Positions 32,182 through 40,860 of a stretch of 64,000 nucleotides of DNA are shown here, one piece after another. Position numbers and translations under genes: made by a program. Under the pieces are notes generated by a model. That model made no database searches. It had not been told where the DNA came from and worked only from the letters and a program-made list of their open reading frames with translations. Each line of letters starts with the position of its first letter. The first letter of the stretch is position 1. The stretch comes from Actinomadura geliboluensis (GTDB lineage: Bacteria; Actinomycetota; Actinomycetes; Streptosporangiales; Streptosporangiaceae). Location of the stretch: NCBI RefSeq assembly GCF_005889745.1, contig NZ_VCKZ01000003.1, positions 1 through 64,000 on the forward strand, in the 5' to 3' direction.

Positions 32182-32673
32182 TCAGGGGACTTCGACGAAG
32201 CCGAGGTGGTCATAGAGGCGGCGGGCGCGGCGGTTGCGGCGGGTCACGGCCAGGGAGAGCGTGGTGTGGTCCGGGGCCAGGACGTGCATGACCGCCTGGA
32301 CCAGGGTTCGGCCGACGCCCTGGCCCGCGTGGGACGGGGCGGTGAAGAGGAAGGCCAGGAGGGGTTCCTGCTTGTAGAGGGTGACCAGGGCGGCGCCTAT
32401 CGGGCGGTCGTCGTGGTCGGTGACGAATGAGGCTTCCGGGAGGAACTTCCCGTACTCGCCGTCCAGGGTGAGCTGGATCTCGCGTGCGGCGCCGGGGAGG
32501 TCGCCGACGTCGGCCTCGTCGGGGGTGCCGCGGTAGGCGTCCCACATGGCGGCGGCGAGGGCCGGCAGGTCGGCCTCGGTGAACGGGCGGACCCCGGACG
32601 GGAGCGGGGGCGTGGCGTCCAGGGTCGCCTGGAGGCGGCTGCGCACGGGTGCGCCGAACGTCCCGGATGTCAT
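32182..32673 (-). CDS. GNAT-family N-acetyltransferase
   Basis: 163 residues. Acetyl-CoA binding motif A is FTAPSHAGQGVGRTLVQAVM, followed by the motif B region LAVTRRNRRARRLYDHLGFVEV. ATG 32673 is chosen because the family begins here; an in-frame ATG at 32718 would add a Gly/Arg/Pro stretch unlike the family. Substrate unknown. Confidence 0.85.
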   Translation of the reverse strand: MTSGTFGAPVRSRLQATLDATPPLPSGVRPFTEADLPALAAAMWDAYRGTPDEADVGDLPGAAREIQLTLDGEYGKFLPEASFVTDHDDRPIGAALVTLYKQEPLLAFLFTAPSHAGQGVGRTLVQAVMHVLAPDHTTLSLAVTRRNRRARRLYDHLGFVEVP

Positions 32674-32721
32674 GGTTTCGAGTCTAGGCGGGCGCCCCCG
32701 GCCGGGGGCGCCCGGCATGGG

Positions 32722-34221
32722 TCAGCGCTTGTAGCGGCGGCCGTGGATCATGTTGATCAGGCCGAGGACGCGGGCCATCTCCTTCTCGGTGCGCGCGAAC
32801 GTGGTGAGGTTCATCGTCGCGAACCGCTGCCGGGTGATGGCCTTCGGGCGGGTGAACTCGCGCAGGCCGTCCGCGCCGTGGATGCGGCCGAAGCCGGACT
32901 CGCCGACACCGCCGAACGGCAGGGCGGCGACCTGGGCGAACGCGGCGAAGGCGTTGATGGACGTCATGCCGGAGCGCATCCGGCGGGCGACGTCCAGCGC
33001 GCGGGACTTGTCGCCGGAGAAGATCGTCCCGGCGAGGCCGTAGCTGGTGCGGTTGGCCTTGTCCACCGCCTCGTCGAGGTCCTTGACGCGGTGCACGGTG
33101 ATCGTCGGGCCGAACGTCTCCTCGCAGACGGCGGACGAGTCGTCCGGCACGTTGGTCAGCACGACGGGCTCCACGTAGGGCTTGCGCACGGACTCGGCGC
33201 CGCCGACGACCGCCTTGCCGCCCTTGTCGAGGGCGTCCTTGATGTGCCGCTCGATGATGTCGAGCTGCGAGGGCATCGTGATCGGGCCGTAGGCCGCCTC
33301 GCGGTCGAAGCCGGGGCGCAGGTCCTTGGCCTTCTCGGTGAGCTTGCCGAGGAACTTGTCGTACGCCTCGTCCACGACGTAGATGCGCTCGACGCCGATG
33401 CAGGTCTGGCCCGCGTTCGACATGGCGCCCCACAGCGCGGCGTCGGCGGCGGCGTCGAGGTCGGCGTCGGAGTCGACGATGCAGGCGTCCTTGCCGCCGC
33501 ACTCGGCGACGATCGGGGTGAGGTTCTCGGCGCAGGCCGCCATCACGCGCTTGGCGGTGCGGGCCGAGCCGGTGAAGGCGATCTTGTCGACGTGCGGGGA
33601 CGAGGCGAGCGCCGCGCCGGTCGCGCCGAGGCCGGTGACCGTCTGCAGCACGGGGTGCTCGGGGATCACCGCGTCGAACAGCTCGGCGAGGAACACGCCG
33701 ACGCCCGGGGTGAACTCCGACGGCTTGAACACGACGGCGTTGCCGGCGGCGAGCGCGTAGCCGATCGAGCCCATCGGGGTGAAGATCGGGTAGTTCCACG
33801 GGCCGATGACGCCGACGACGCCGAGCGGCTGGTACTCCAGCACGCACTTCTGGTTGACGGCCATCAGGCCGGGGTAGACGCTGCGCGGCCCGAGGACCTT
33901 CTGCGCGTTGCGGGCGGCCCAGTCCAGGTGGGTGATCGCCATGATCGTCTCAAGCTGGGCGTCCTGCACCGGCTTGCCGGTCTCCTGGTGGATGAGCTCG
34001 GCCATCCGGTTCAGGTTGCGGGCGAGGGACCCCTTGACGTTGAGCAGCCGGAGCCGGCGCTCCTTCCAGCCGAGGGCCCGCCACCACTCGGCGGCCTCCC
34101 GGGCGCGCTCGATCGCCGCCGCCACCGCGGCGCCGTCCTGGACGGGGTGCTCGGCGACGACCTCGCCGGTGGCCGGATTCAGGGACGCGAACGTCTCGGC
34201 GCTCTCCGTGGCCACGGACAT
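32722..34221 (-). CDS. NAD(P)-dependent aldehyde dehydrogenase (succinate-semialdehyde type)
   Basis: 499 residues. Cofactor region GVVGVIGPWNYPIFTPMG and FKPSEFTPGVG; catalytic Glu in AECGGKDA; nucleophile Cys in NAGQTCIGVERIYV; late ETFGPTI motif and PFGGVGESGFGR. It is closest in feel to succinic semialdehyde dehydrogenases, but substrate assignment needs comparison. It lies 64 bp downstream of, and in the same direction as, the carotenoid oxygenase, so the aldehyde product of that enzyme could be its substrate. Confidence 0.92.
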   Translation of the reverse strand: MSVATESAETFASLNPATGEVVAEHPVQDGAAVAAAIERAREAAEWWRALGWKERRLRLLNVKGSLARNLNRMAELIHQETGKPVQDAQLETIMAITHLDWAARNAQKVLGPRSVYPGLMAVNQKCVLEYQPLGVVGVIGPWNYPIFTPMGSIGYALAAGNAVVFKPSEFTPGVGVFLAELFDAVIPEHPVLQTVTGLGATGAALASSPHVDKIAFTGSARTAKRVMAACAENLTPIVAECGGKDACIVDSDADLDAAADAALWGAMSNAGQTCIGVERIYVVDEAYDKFLGKLTEKAKDLRPGFDREAAYGPITMPSQLDIIERHIKDALDKGGKAVVGGAESVRKPYVEPVVLTNVPDDSSAVCEETFGPTITVHRVKDLDEAVDKANRTSYGLAGTIFSGDKSRALDVARRMRSGMTSINAFAAFAQVAALPFGGVGESGFGRIHGADGLREFTRPKAITRQRFATMNLTTFARTEKEMARVLGLINMIHGRRYKR

Positions 34222-34285
34222 GGGGAACCTCCCGGGAGGGGCCGTAAGTGAGTACTTGCAGTGTGGTACCGGCTAGTAAACCACC

Positions 34286-35641
34286 CTAGGCGTCCGACGG
34301 GGAGTCCGGGATCCAGCTGCCGTGGAATCCGGCCGGGACCCGGCGCGGGAGCCGGACGGTCGCCGTGTGCGACAGGTCGGCGGCGTCCAGCACCAGCAGT
34401 TCGGAGCCGGACCCGCCGGACACGATCGACAGCAGCCAGCCCTCGTCCTCGGCGCGGGCGCCCTCGGCGGGGACGAACACCGCCTCGCCGACGTGCGCGC
34501 CCTCCCCGCAGTCGCGGGCCGACGCGCCGCCGCGCAGGTCGTACTTCACGATCGAGCTCCCGGCGACCGTGTAGAGGTAGCGGTGCTCGCGGCCCGTCCG
34601 GGTGTCGTCGTGGGTCGGGAACTCCACGTTCCGGTCGTCGAGCCGCTCCTCGGACGCCGTGCCGGTGGCGGGGTCGAGCACCCAGCGGTGCAGGTGCGCG
34701 CTCTCCGTGCTCACCGCCTCGGTCGCCGGGTCCACGGTGCCGCCGACCTCGCCCCAGAGCGCGGCGAAGGTCTCCGGGGCGTAGCGCGCGCCGTCCAGCA
34801 CCACGCGCCCGGCGGCGTCCTCGTGCGCGTTGCCGACGTGGAAGACGTAGCACGGGTCGACCTCGAACCAGCGGACGCCGCCGGACCCGTCGCGCGGCAT
34901 CACGCCGAGCCGCGCGCCGTACGCGTCGTCCCACCGGTAGGGCAGGCCGGACGCGCCGGACAGTGCCAGGTCCACGTCGAACACCACCGGCAGGTCGAGC
35001 CAGACGACATGGTGCTCGGTGATCGCGAAGTCGTGCATCATCGTCGGGCCGGGCACCTCGATCTCGCGGCTCTCGACCAGCGTCCCGTCCGCCGACAGCC
35101 GGTGGAAGACGAGGTAGGGCGGGAACACGCCGTAGCCGAAGAACAGCAGGTCGCTGGTGACCGGGTCCTCCTTGGGGTGCGCGGTCATCGCGGAGGTGAG
35201 CCGCCCGCCGAAGTCGCACGGCCCGGCCGTCTCCAGCTCCGGGGTGACCTCGTAGGGGAACCCGGCCTCCACCAGCGCCCAGATCTTGCCCGCGTGCGGG
35301 ACGACGTGCGTGTTGGCCTGCACCGCGCACCGGTCGAAGGTGAGGTCGTCGCGGAGGTAGGGCGCGCCCTTGGTGAACGCGTCCGTCCGGACCCAGCGGT
35401 TGCGGTACCACTCGGCCCGGCCGTCGCGCAGCCGCACGCCGTGGATCATGCCGTGGCCGGTGAACCAGTGCCGGCTCGGCTCGCCCGGCTTGGGGTTCGG
35501 GCCGTTGCGGAAGTACCGCCCGGTCAGCTCGGTCGGCAGCGCGCCGGTGACCGGCAGGTCGTAGGCGTCGGTCTCGTCGGGGACGGGGGCCAGCGGACCG
35601 TCCATCCAGGCGGCGGGGCGTTCTTCGGTGTGCTCGCTCAT
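34286..35641 (-). CDS. Carotenoid cleavage oxygenase family protein
   Basis: Non-haem iron dioxygenase that cleaves carotenoid or stilbene double bonds to aldehydes. 451 residues, seven-bladed propeller type. Iron-binding His candidates: HVVPHAGKIW, MTAHPKEDP, TMMHDFAITEHH and the C-terminal GFHGSWIPDS. The N-terminus has the family opening ELTGRYFRNGPNP and HWFTGHGMIHGVRL. ATG 35641 follows GAGGAG; an in-frame start at 35764 would add a non-family Arg/Pro-rich segment. It is divergent from a padR gene, with operator-like repeats between. Confidence 0.9.
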   Translation of the reverse strand: MSEHTEERPAAWMDGPLAPVPDETDAYDLPVTGALPTELTGRYFRNGPNPKPGEPSRHWFTGHGMIHGVRLRDGRAEWYRNRWVRTDAFTKGAPYLRDDLTFDRCAVQANTHVVPHAGKIWALVEAGFPYEVTPELETAGPCDFGGRLTSAMTAHPKEDPVTSDLLFFGYGVFPPYLVFHRLSADGTLVESREIEVPGPTMMHDFAITEHHVVWLDLPVVFDVDLALSGASGLPYRWDDAYGARLGVMPRDGSGGVRWFEVDPCYVFHVGNAHEDAAGRVVLDGARYAPETFAALWGEVGGTVDPATEAVSTESAHLHRWVLDPATGTASEERLDDRNVEFPTHDDTRTGREHRYLYTVAGSSIVKYDLRGGASARDCGEGAHVGEAVFVPAEGARAEDEGWLLSIVSGGSGSELLVLDAADLSHTATVRLPRRVPAGFHGSWIPDSPSDA

Positions 35642-35745
35642 GCGGTGTGCTCCTCGGGAAGCGGGCGGCCGAGCCCGGCGAAGTGGTGCTCGCGGGCCGC
35701 CTCGGACGGCGGGTACGCCGGCATGCCGGGGGAGCCCCTCGCACT

Positions 35746-35796
35746 GACATTCCACTTCTGACACGTCGAAGCTAGACGTTCCAACTTAGACATGTC
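35746..35796. promoter_or_regulatory. Paired operator-like direct repeats between carotenoid oxygenase and padR
   Basis: Two 22-base sequences, GACATTCCACTTCTGACACG(TC) at 35746-35767 and GACGTTCCAACTTAGACATG(TC) at 35775-35796, match at 16 of 22 positions, with starts 29 bp apart. The region is A/T-richer than the flanks and lies in the divergent promoter. PadR regulators usually repress their own gene and the neighbour through such sites. Confidence 0.55.
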
Positions 35797-35821
35797 AATA
35801 GTGAGTGGTAGGCTCCCCGGC

Positions 35822-36355
35822 ATGAGTTTGCGACACGCGATGCTCGGGCTCATCGCCGAGATGGACGGTGCCAGCGGGTACGACCTGCTGCGGATGTTCG
35901 AGATCTCGCTCGGGAACGTCTGGCCGGCCCGGCAGAGCCAGCTCTACGGCGAACTCGGCAAGCTCACCGAGGCCGGGCTCATCGAGGTCGCCGAGGAGGG
36001 GCCGCGCGGGCGCAAGGAGTACCGCATCACCAAGGCGGGGCGCGCGGAACTGCACCACTGGATCGTCGACGTGCCCGCCAAGGACAACCGGCGGGACGAC
36101 GCGCTGCTGCGCGTCTTCTTCCTCGGGCTCGTCGACCCGGGCGAGGCGCAGCGCTACATGCGCGGGCACTCCGACGGGCTGGGCGAGTACCTGGGGGAAC
36201 TGCTCGCCCTGGAGGACCGGGTGGAGTGGGACGACGACAACCTGTCCGTGTACGGGCGGCTGGTCATCGAGTACGGCAAGCGGTTCGCCGCGATGCGCCG
36301 CGACTGGTTCGACTGGGCCCTCCATGAGATCGAGGCCCTGGAGCGGCACGAGTAG
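35822..36355 (+). CDS. PadR-family transcriptional regulator
   Basis: 177 residues. N-terminal winged helix with MSLRHAMLGLIAEMDGASGYDLLRMF and QLYGELGKLTEAGLIEV, typical PadR/Vir-C type, followed by a C-terminal helical dimerisation domain (long VirD-like helix DWFDWALHEIEALE). ATG 35822 begins at the conserved MSLRHAML. Divergent from the carotenoid oxygenase gene, which is the likely target. Confidence 0.92.
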   Translation: MSLRHAMLGLIAEMDGASGYDLLRMFEISLGNVWPARQSQLYGELGKLTEAGLIEVAEEGPRGRKEYRITKAGRAELHHWIVDVPAKDNRRDDALLRVFFLGLVDPGEAQRYMRGHSDGLGEYLGELLALEDRVEWDDDNLSVYGRLVIEYGKRFAAMRRDWFDWALHEIEALERHE

Positions 36356-36383
36356 GGCGCGGGTCGTCCGGCCCGCGCCCTAC
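36352..36383. terminator. Hairpin between convergent padR and NmrA-like genes
   Basis: A 12-bp perfect stem, GTAGGGCGCGGG with CCCGCGCCCTAC, has an 8-base loop and overlaps the padR stop codon. Symmetric position between convergent genes suggests a bidirectional terminator; there is no T-run on either side. Confidence 0.6.
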
Positions 36384-36400
36384 GTGGAGTGCTCCGCCGG

Positions 36401-37222
36401 TCAGCGGAAGTCGTCGGCGTGGTCGGCGGCCCACTCGGCGAACGTGCGGGCCGGGCGGCCGGTGATGCGCTCGACCTCGGGGGACACCTCGGTCGGGTGG
36501 CCGACGGCGCTCGCGCGCCGGCGGAGCAGGACGTCCACCATGCCCTCGCGCATGTAGGGGCGCGCGAGCATCTCCTCGCGCGCCTCCGCCGGGTCGATCT
36601 CCTCGAAGCGCACCGGACGGCCGATCGCCGCGCCGATGAGCGCGGCCTTCTCCGGCTGCGTGAGCTGCTCGGGCCCGCTCAGCACCGGCCGGGCGCCGAT
36701 GAGTGCGTCGGTGAGCAGCGCCTTCGCGGCGACGGCCGCGATGTCACGTTCGTGGATGGGGGCGAAGCGCGCCGCCGCGTACGGTTCGCGGACGGGTTCG
36801 CCCGCGCGGATCTCCTTCCGCCAGCCGAGCGCGTTGGACGCGAACTCGCCGGGGCGCGGGAACGTCCACTCCAGGCCGGACGCCTCGATCGCCCGCTCGA
36901 TCTCCAGATGGTGCACCGCGAGGTCGTTCGACGGGTCGTCGTCCAGTGCGGCGGAGGACGACAGCATGACGACGCGTCGCACGCCGTGGTCGGCGGCGCG
37001 GGGGAGCAGGTCGTTCAGGCCGTGCCAGAACACGGCGGGGTTGAGGAAGAGCGACGCCACGCCGTCCAGCGGCATGTCGGCGGTGCGGGCGACCTCCGCT
37101 TCGGTGGGCAGGCGGGCGGTCGCGGGATCGCGGGTCAGCGCGCGGACCTTCGCGCCGGCGGTGAGCAGTTCGGCGACGAGATGCCGTCCGACGTTTCCGG
37201 TGGCTCCGGTGACGAGAATCAT
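36401..37222 (-). CDS. NAD(P)-binding NmrA-like oxidoreductase
   Basis: 273 residues, atypical short-chain dehydrogenase fold. Starts MILVTGATGNVGRHLVAELL with the GxxGxxG cofactor loop; then VVMLSSSAAL, and FPRPGEFASNALGW. No Tyr-x-x-x-Lys catalytic pair is apparent, so it may be an NAD(P) sensor or quinone/redox protein like NmrA or QOR2. Divergent from a TetR gene with repeated sequences between them, indicating TetR control. Confidence 0.85.
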   Translation of the reverse strand: MILVTGATGNVGRHLVAELLTAGAKVRALTRDPATARLPTEAEVARTADMPLDGVASLFLNPAVFWHGLNDLLPRAADHGVRRVVMLSSSAALDDDPSNDLAVHHLEIERAIEASGLEWTFPRPGEFASNALGWRKEIRAGEPVREPYAAARFAPIHERDIAAVAAKALLTDALIGARPVLSGPEQLTQPEKAALIGAAIGRPVRFEEIDPAEAREEMLARPYMREGMVDVLLRRRASAVGHPTEVSPEVERITGRPARTFAEWAADHADDFR

Positions 37223-37238
37223 GCGGCCCAGGTTCAAC

Positions 37239-37269
37239 CAGATGGATGAACTTGTCAAACAGCTGGATG
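37239..37269. promoter_or_regulatory. Operator candidate for the TetR regulator
   Basis: Two direct copies of CAG(A/C)TGGATG start at 37239 and 37260, exactly 21 bp (two helical turns) apart, and are enclosed by CAACCA (37235) and TGGTTG (37268-37273) in inverted orientation. The site lies 17 bp upstream of the NmrA-like gene start and 28 bp before the tetR ATG. Confidence 0.5.
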
Positions 37270-37296
37270 GTTGACCGCGTCAGCAGGACGGATACG

Positions 37297-37932
37297 ATGG
37301 GCGCCGTGACGGACACGACGAAACGGCCGCGCCGCGCCCCCGCGCCCGACGAGCGCACGCTCGACGCCGACCGCTCGCGGCGCCTGCTGCTGGACGCCGC
37401 GCTGGACGAGTTCGCCGCCAAGGGCTACGCCGGCGCCCGCGTCCAGGACATCGCCGACCGCGCCGGGCTGAACAAGCAGCTGATCAACTACTACTTCGGC
37501 GGCAAGGCGGGGCTGTACCGCGAACTGCTCGCGCTCTGGGGCACCCGGAAGGGCGAGATCAACGACCCGTCCCTCCCGATGGAGGAGGTGGCGGTCGGGT
37601 ACCTGCGGCACATCCTGGACGATCCGCGCGGCACGCGGCTGAGCGCCTGGCGCGGCCTGGACGCGGCGGACGGCGCGTCCGACCCCGGGGACGACCCGTG
37701 CGGCCTCGCCGAGGACCTGTCCGACGTCGAGCGGCGCCAGGAGGCGGGCGAGCTGGCCGGCGACCTGGACCCGGCCGCGGTTCGGCTGGTGCTGATGGCG
37801 ATGACCGCGGCGCCCGTCACGATGCCGCACGCCGTCCGGCGCGTGTTCGGCCTCGACCCGCGGTCACCGGAGTTCCGGGAGCGCTACGCCGAGCAGCTGC
37901 GCCGGATCGTCCGGCACCTGGCCGGGCCCTGA
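37297..37932 (+). CDS. TetR-family transcriptional regulator
   Basis: 211 residues. The N-terminal HTH reads LLLDAALDEFAAKGYAGARV, QDIADRAGLNKQLINYYFGGK. A basic, Pro-rich extension precedes the domain. ATG 37297 has AGGACGGA upstream; GTG 37306 is an alternative. The ligand-binding domain is typical in length. It probably represses the divergent NmrA-like gene. Confidence 0.9.
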   Translation: MGAVTDTTKRPRRAPAPDERTLDADRSRRLLLDAALDEFAAKGYAGARVQDIADRAGLNKQLINYYFGGKAGLYRELLALWGTRKGEINDPSLPMEEVAVGYLRHILDDPRGTRLSAWRGLDAADGASDPGDDPCGLAEDLSDVERRQEAGELAGDLDPAAVRLVLMAMTAAPVTMPHAVRRVFGLDPRSPEFRERYAEQLRRIVRHLAGP

Positions 37933-37944
37933 GCGGGCGCGGGG

Positions 37945-38766
37945 TCAGTTCCGCCAGAACTGGAACAGGTAGTGGCCGAGTTCGATCGGGAAGTTGTCGA
38001 CCGAGCCGCTCACCCGGAACGGGAACCCGTCCAGGCCGATCGCGTCGGTGATGTAGAAGATGACGTTGAAGAAGCCCTCGTTGATCGGGCCCAGCCACAG
38101 CAGCGCGATCAGGATGAGGAAGGCGTAGCCGCCGTACGCGCTCGCCTGCGCCGCGAACCGGCGCGGCAGGTACGGCTCGATGATCCCGAAGCCGTCCAGC
38201 CCGGGGATCGGCAGCAGGTTCAGCACCGCGGCGGTGACCTGGAGGAACGCCAGGAACGCCAGGCCCGACCAGAACAGCGCGTGGTCCTTGTCGGCGAAGT
38301 TCTTGAAGATCACCGCGAGCATCACGGCGAACAGCGCGTTCGACAGCGGGCCCGCCGCCGAGATCAGGCTGTGCCGCAGCCGGCCGCGGATCGCGTGCCG
38401 CTCGATCCACACCGCGCCGCCGGGCAGCCCGATGCCGCCCAGCACGATGAACACGACCGGGATGAGGAAGCTCAGCGTGATGTCGGAGTACTTCAGCGGG
38501 TTCAGCGTCAGGTAGCCCTTGGCGGCGACGCTGCGGTCACCCGACCGGTAGGCCATGTAGGCGTGCCCGAACTCGTGCAGGCACAGCGACAGGATCCACG
38601 CCGAGATCACGAACCCGAACACCGCGATCCGGCCGGGGCGCTCCAGGATCGTCCCGTACCGCCAGGCGATCAGGCCGCACAGCACGGTCGCCGCCACGAC
38701 CGCGAGGAACACCGGGCTCGGCCGGACGGCCGCGCTCCCCCGCGCCTCGTGTGCAGTCCCGTTCAT
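37945..38766 (-). CDS. Site-2 protease family (M50) membrane metallopeptidase
   Basis: 273 residues with about six membrane helices. The zinc motif is HEFGH in LHEFGHAYMAYRSGD; the third ligand lies in NLLPIPGLDG(F). The short form without a PDZ domain belongs to the Rv-type/YwhC-like M50 group. The substrate is unknown; no anti-sigma factor gene is adjacent. Confidence 0.9.
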   Translation of the reverse strand: MNGTAHEARGSAAVRPSPVFLAVVAATVLCGLIAWRYGTILERPGRIAVFGFVISAWILSLCLHEFGHAYMAYRSGDRSVAAKGYLTLNPLKYSDITLSFLIPVVFIVLGGIGLPGGAVWIERHAIRGRLRHSLISAAGPLSNALFAVMLAVIFKNFADKDHALFWSGLAFLAFLQVTAAVLNLLPIPGLDGFGIIEPYLPRRFAAQASAYGGYAFLILIALLWLGPINEGFFNVIFYITDAIGLDGFPFRVSGSVDNFPIELGHYLFQFWRN

Positions 38767-38867
38767 TCCCGGCCCCTCTCACCGCGCCGCCGTTCCCCCG
38801 GCGCACCGTCCCGCCTGATCGTCACTCGGAAGCTACCTGCTCAACGGAGTTCCCGCGCACCGGAGTT

Positions 38868-38893
38868 CCGGGCGCCGGGACCGCGGCGCCCGG
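38868..38893 (-). terminator. Hairpin after the second TetR gene
   Basis: A 9-bp perfect stem, CCGGGCGCC with GGCGCCCGG, begins directly after the stop codon at 38894 on the minus strand. No T-run follows, so confidence is limited. Confidence 0.4.
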
Positions 38894-39478
38894 TCACGGC
38901 GCCGCGATCACCGGGACGACGTAGGTGCGCAGGAAGCGGCGCAGCCCGTCGGCGTCCCGGTCCCGGTCCATCACGATCAGCGAGGTGATGATCCGGAAGA
39001 GGAACTCGACCGTCCCCTCCACCTCGATGTCGGCCCGCAGCATCCGCTGCCGCTGCGCCTGCTCGAAGTACGGGCGGACGTAGTCGCAGCACAGCGCGAG
39101 GACGTGCTCGGCCGCGCCCGCGACCGCCGCCTGCATGTGCCCCGCCGCCTCCGGCACGAGGAAGTGCGCGATGGTCGGCTCGCCGCGCACGTACTCGACC
39201 GCGTCCATGGTGCCCTCGACGATCGCCTCCGGCACCGACCGCTCGCGGCGCAGCCGCTCGGCGAGCCGGTCCAGGAAGCGGTGCAGGTCGCGCACCACCA
39301 CGGCGAGGATCAACTCGTCCCGCCCGCCGGTGATGCTCCGGTACACGGTGGCGCGCGACAGCCGCGCGGCGGCGGCGATGTCCTCGACGGTCGTCTTCGC
39401 GACGCCGAAGCGGCCGAAGCACTCCTCGGCCGCGTCGATGATCCGCTCGCGCGTCGTGTCGGTGGTGACCGGGGGCAT
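38894..39478 (-). CDS. TetR-family transcriptional regulator
   Basis: 194 residues. HTH: RIIDAAEECFGRFGVAKTTVEDIAAAARLSRATVYR, then the ligand domain. ATG 39478. No clearly linked target: it lies between the M50 peptidase and DUF3224 genes, both in the same direction. Confidence 0.9.
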   Translation of the reverse strand: MPPVTTDTTRERIIDAAEECFGRFGVAKTTVEDIAAAARLSRATVYRSITGGRDELILAVVVRDLHRFLDRLAERLRRERSVPEAIVEGTMDAVEYVRGEPTIAHFLVPEAAGHMQAAVAGAAEHVLALCCDYVRPYFEQAQRQRMLRADIEVEGTVEFLFRIITSLIVMDRDRDADGLRRFLRTYVVPVIAAP

Positions 39479-39508
39479 GGCAGCACATTACCGGCCGCGC
39501 GCGGCCCG

Positions 39509-39916
39509 TCAGTCCAGGGTGTACTCCAGGGTCCAGCTGTGCCCGCCGTCCGCGGTGACGGTGATCTGGCCGAGGCCGCGGATGCCCGTGAGCTCCCCGG
39601 TGCCGGACGTGGGGACGATCAGCCAGCGCAGCCACTGGGTGTCGGACGTCCCGTCCTCGCTGCCCGCGCTGTGCTGGAGCACGAACGTCCCCTCGCGGCC
39701 GTGCAGGATGCCCTGGACGCGCTCGATCCCGACGTAGGCGGCGGGGCCGGCGGGCGTCTCCACGGTGATCAGCTCGGTGGTGCTCGTCCCGACCAGGTCG
39801 CCGTGGAAGTGCTTGCCCACATGGACGCGGGTCAGCTTGCCGCCGTCCAGTTCCTCGTAGGGCTTCTCGGCTTCCCAAGCCTCGATGTCGAAGGTGCCGC
39901 TCGCTTGGAAGGTCAT
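39509..39916 (-). CDS. DUF3224 domain protein
   Basis: 135 residues, a single beta-barrel domain: TFDIEAWEAEKPYEE, RVHVGKHFHGDLVGTSTTELI, YVGIERVQGILHGREGTFVLQHSA. These are the DUF3224 (allene oxide cyclase-like barrel) hallmarks. ATG 39916 is at the domain start. Function unknown. Confidence 0.88.
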   Translation of the reverse strand: MTFQASGTFDIEAWEAEKPYEELDGGKLTRVHVGKHFHGDLVGTSTTELITVETPAGPAAYVGIERVQGILHGREGTFVLQHSAGSEDGTSDTQWLRWLIVPTSGTGELTGIRGLGQITVTADGGHSWTLEYTLD

Positions 39917-39947
39917 CCCGCCATGATGCACGTCACATCCGACAGTG

Positions 39948-40015
39948 CGGAATGGGCGACGGGGCGGAATGGGCGAAGGAGCGGAATGGGCGACGGGGCG
40001 GAATCGGCGGCGGGG
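39948..40015. repeat. Four tandem copies of a 17-bp repeat
   Basis: The unit CGGAATGGGCGACGGGG is repeated at 39948, 39965, 39982 and 39999. Copies 1 and 3 are identical; copy 2 differs at two positions and copy 4 at two. The array lies between the DUF3224 start and the nucS end, so it sits in the promoter side of the DUF3224 gene. There are no spacers, so it is not a CRISPR. Confidence 0.85.
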
Positions 40016-40035
40016 CGGTGGCCGGGCGGATCGGG

Positions 40036-40716
40036 CTAGAAGAGGGTGCCCTCGTGTTCGATGCCGCGCAGCGCGTCGTAGTCGAGCGTGACGCAGTCGA
40101 TGCCGCGGTCGGTGGCGAGGACGCGGGCCTGCGGCTTGATCTCCTGCGCCGCGAACACGCCGCGGACGGGCGCGAGGTGCGGGTCCCGGTTGAGCAGCTC
40201 CAGGTAGCGGGTGAGCTGCTCGACGCCGTCGATCTCGCCGCGCCGCTTGATCTCGATCGCGACGGTGGCGCTGTCGGCGTCCCGGCACAGGATGTCGACG
40301 GGGCCGATCGCGGTGGGGAACTCGCGGCGGATCAGCGTGTAGCCCTCGCCGAGCGTGGTGATGTGCTCGGCGAGCAGTTCCTGGAGGTGCGCCTCGACGC
40401 CGTCCTTCTGCAGGCCCGGGTCGATGCCCAGCTCGTGGCTGGTGTCGTGCAGGACCTCCTCGATGGTGAGGATCAGCCGCTCGCCCGACTTGCCGTGCGT
40501 GACCGTCCAGCGCGCGGTGGCGCCGTTCTCGGTGTAGCTCTCCTCGCGCAGCGAACAGGGCGGGTTCATCCAGTTGAGGGGCTTGTAGGCGCGGTCGTCG
40601 GCGTGGATGCTCACGCTCCCGTCCGCCTTGATCAAGATCAGGCGGGGGGCCATCGGCAGATGGGCGGTGAGCTTGCCGGCGTAGTCGACGCTGCAGCGGG
40701 CGATAACGAGACGCAC
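40036..40716 (-). CDS. nucS: Mismatch-specific endonuclease NucS/EndoMS
   Basis: Makes double-strand cuts at mismatches; the mismatch-repair system of actinobacteria, which lack MutS/MutL. 226 residues. N-terminal DNA-binding/dimerisation beta domain ([20 protein letters not shown]), C-terminal PD-(D/E)xK nuclease with GPVDILCRD (Asp) and [12 protein letters not shown] (E-x-K). The end (EHEGTLF) is the region known to contact the sliding clamp. A TnpB fragment lies between its start and the SCO5389-family gene that usually sits beside it. Confidence 0.95.
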   Translation of the reverse strand: MRLVIARCSVDYAGKLTAHLPMAPRLILIKADGSVSIHADDRAYKPLNWMNPPCSLREESYTENGATARWTVTHGKSGERLILTIEEVLHDTSHELGIDPGLQKDGVEAHLQELLAEHITTLGEGYTLIRREFPTAIGPVDILCRDADSATVAIEIKRRGEIDGVEQLTRYLELLNRDPHLAPVRGVFAAQEIKPQARVLATDRGIDCVTLDYDALRGIEHEGTLF

Positions 40717-40860
40717 GCTGCCTCACCTTAGTGCGGCGCCCCGCCTGCTTCAGGCCAGACCGGCGTACCGGCGGCAGTCGTCGTGGTCACTCGGCGTCGG
40801 ACGTCCTGGCCAGCCCTTCGAGAACGGCCTCGACCGCGCCGGGCGGAACCCCGTCCAGGG
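40717..40860 (-). mobile_element. Probable 3' end of a TnpB element
   Basis: 144 bp between the tnpB stop and the nucS start, non-coding and able to fold (for example GTACGCCGG/CCGGCGTAC around 40762-40775). In IS605/IS607-type elements this place holds the right end and the guide RNA overlapping the tnpB 3' end. The exact boundary cannot be fixed by eye. Confidence 0.4.

Noticed and set aside
39948-40015. CRISPR array
   Set aside because: Units are directly adjacent with no spacers and only four 17-bp copies; no cas genes are present.
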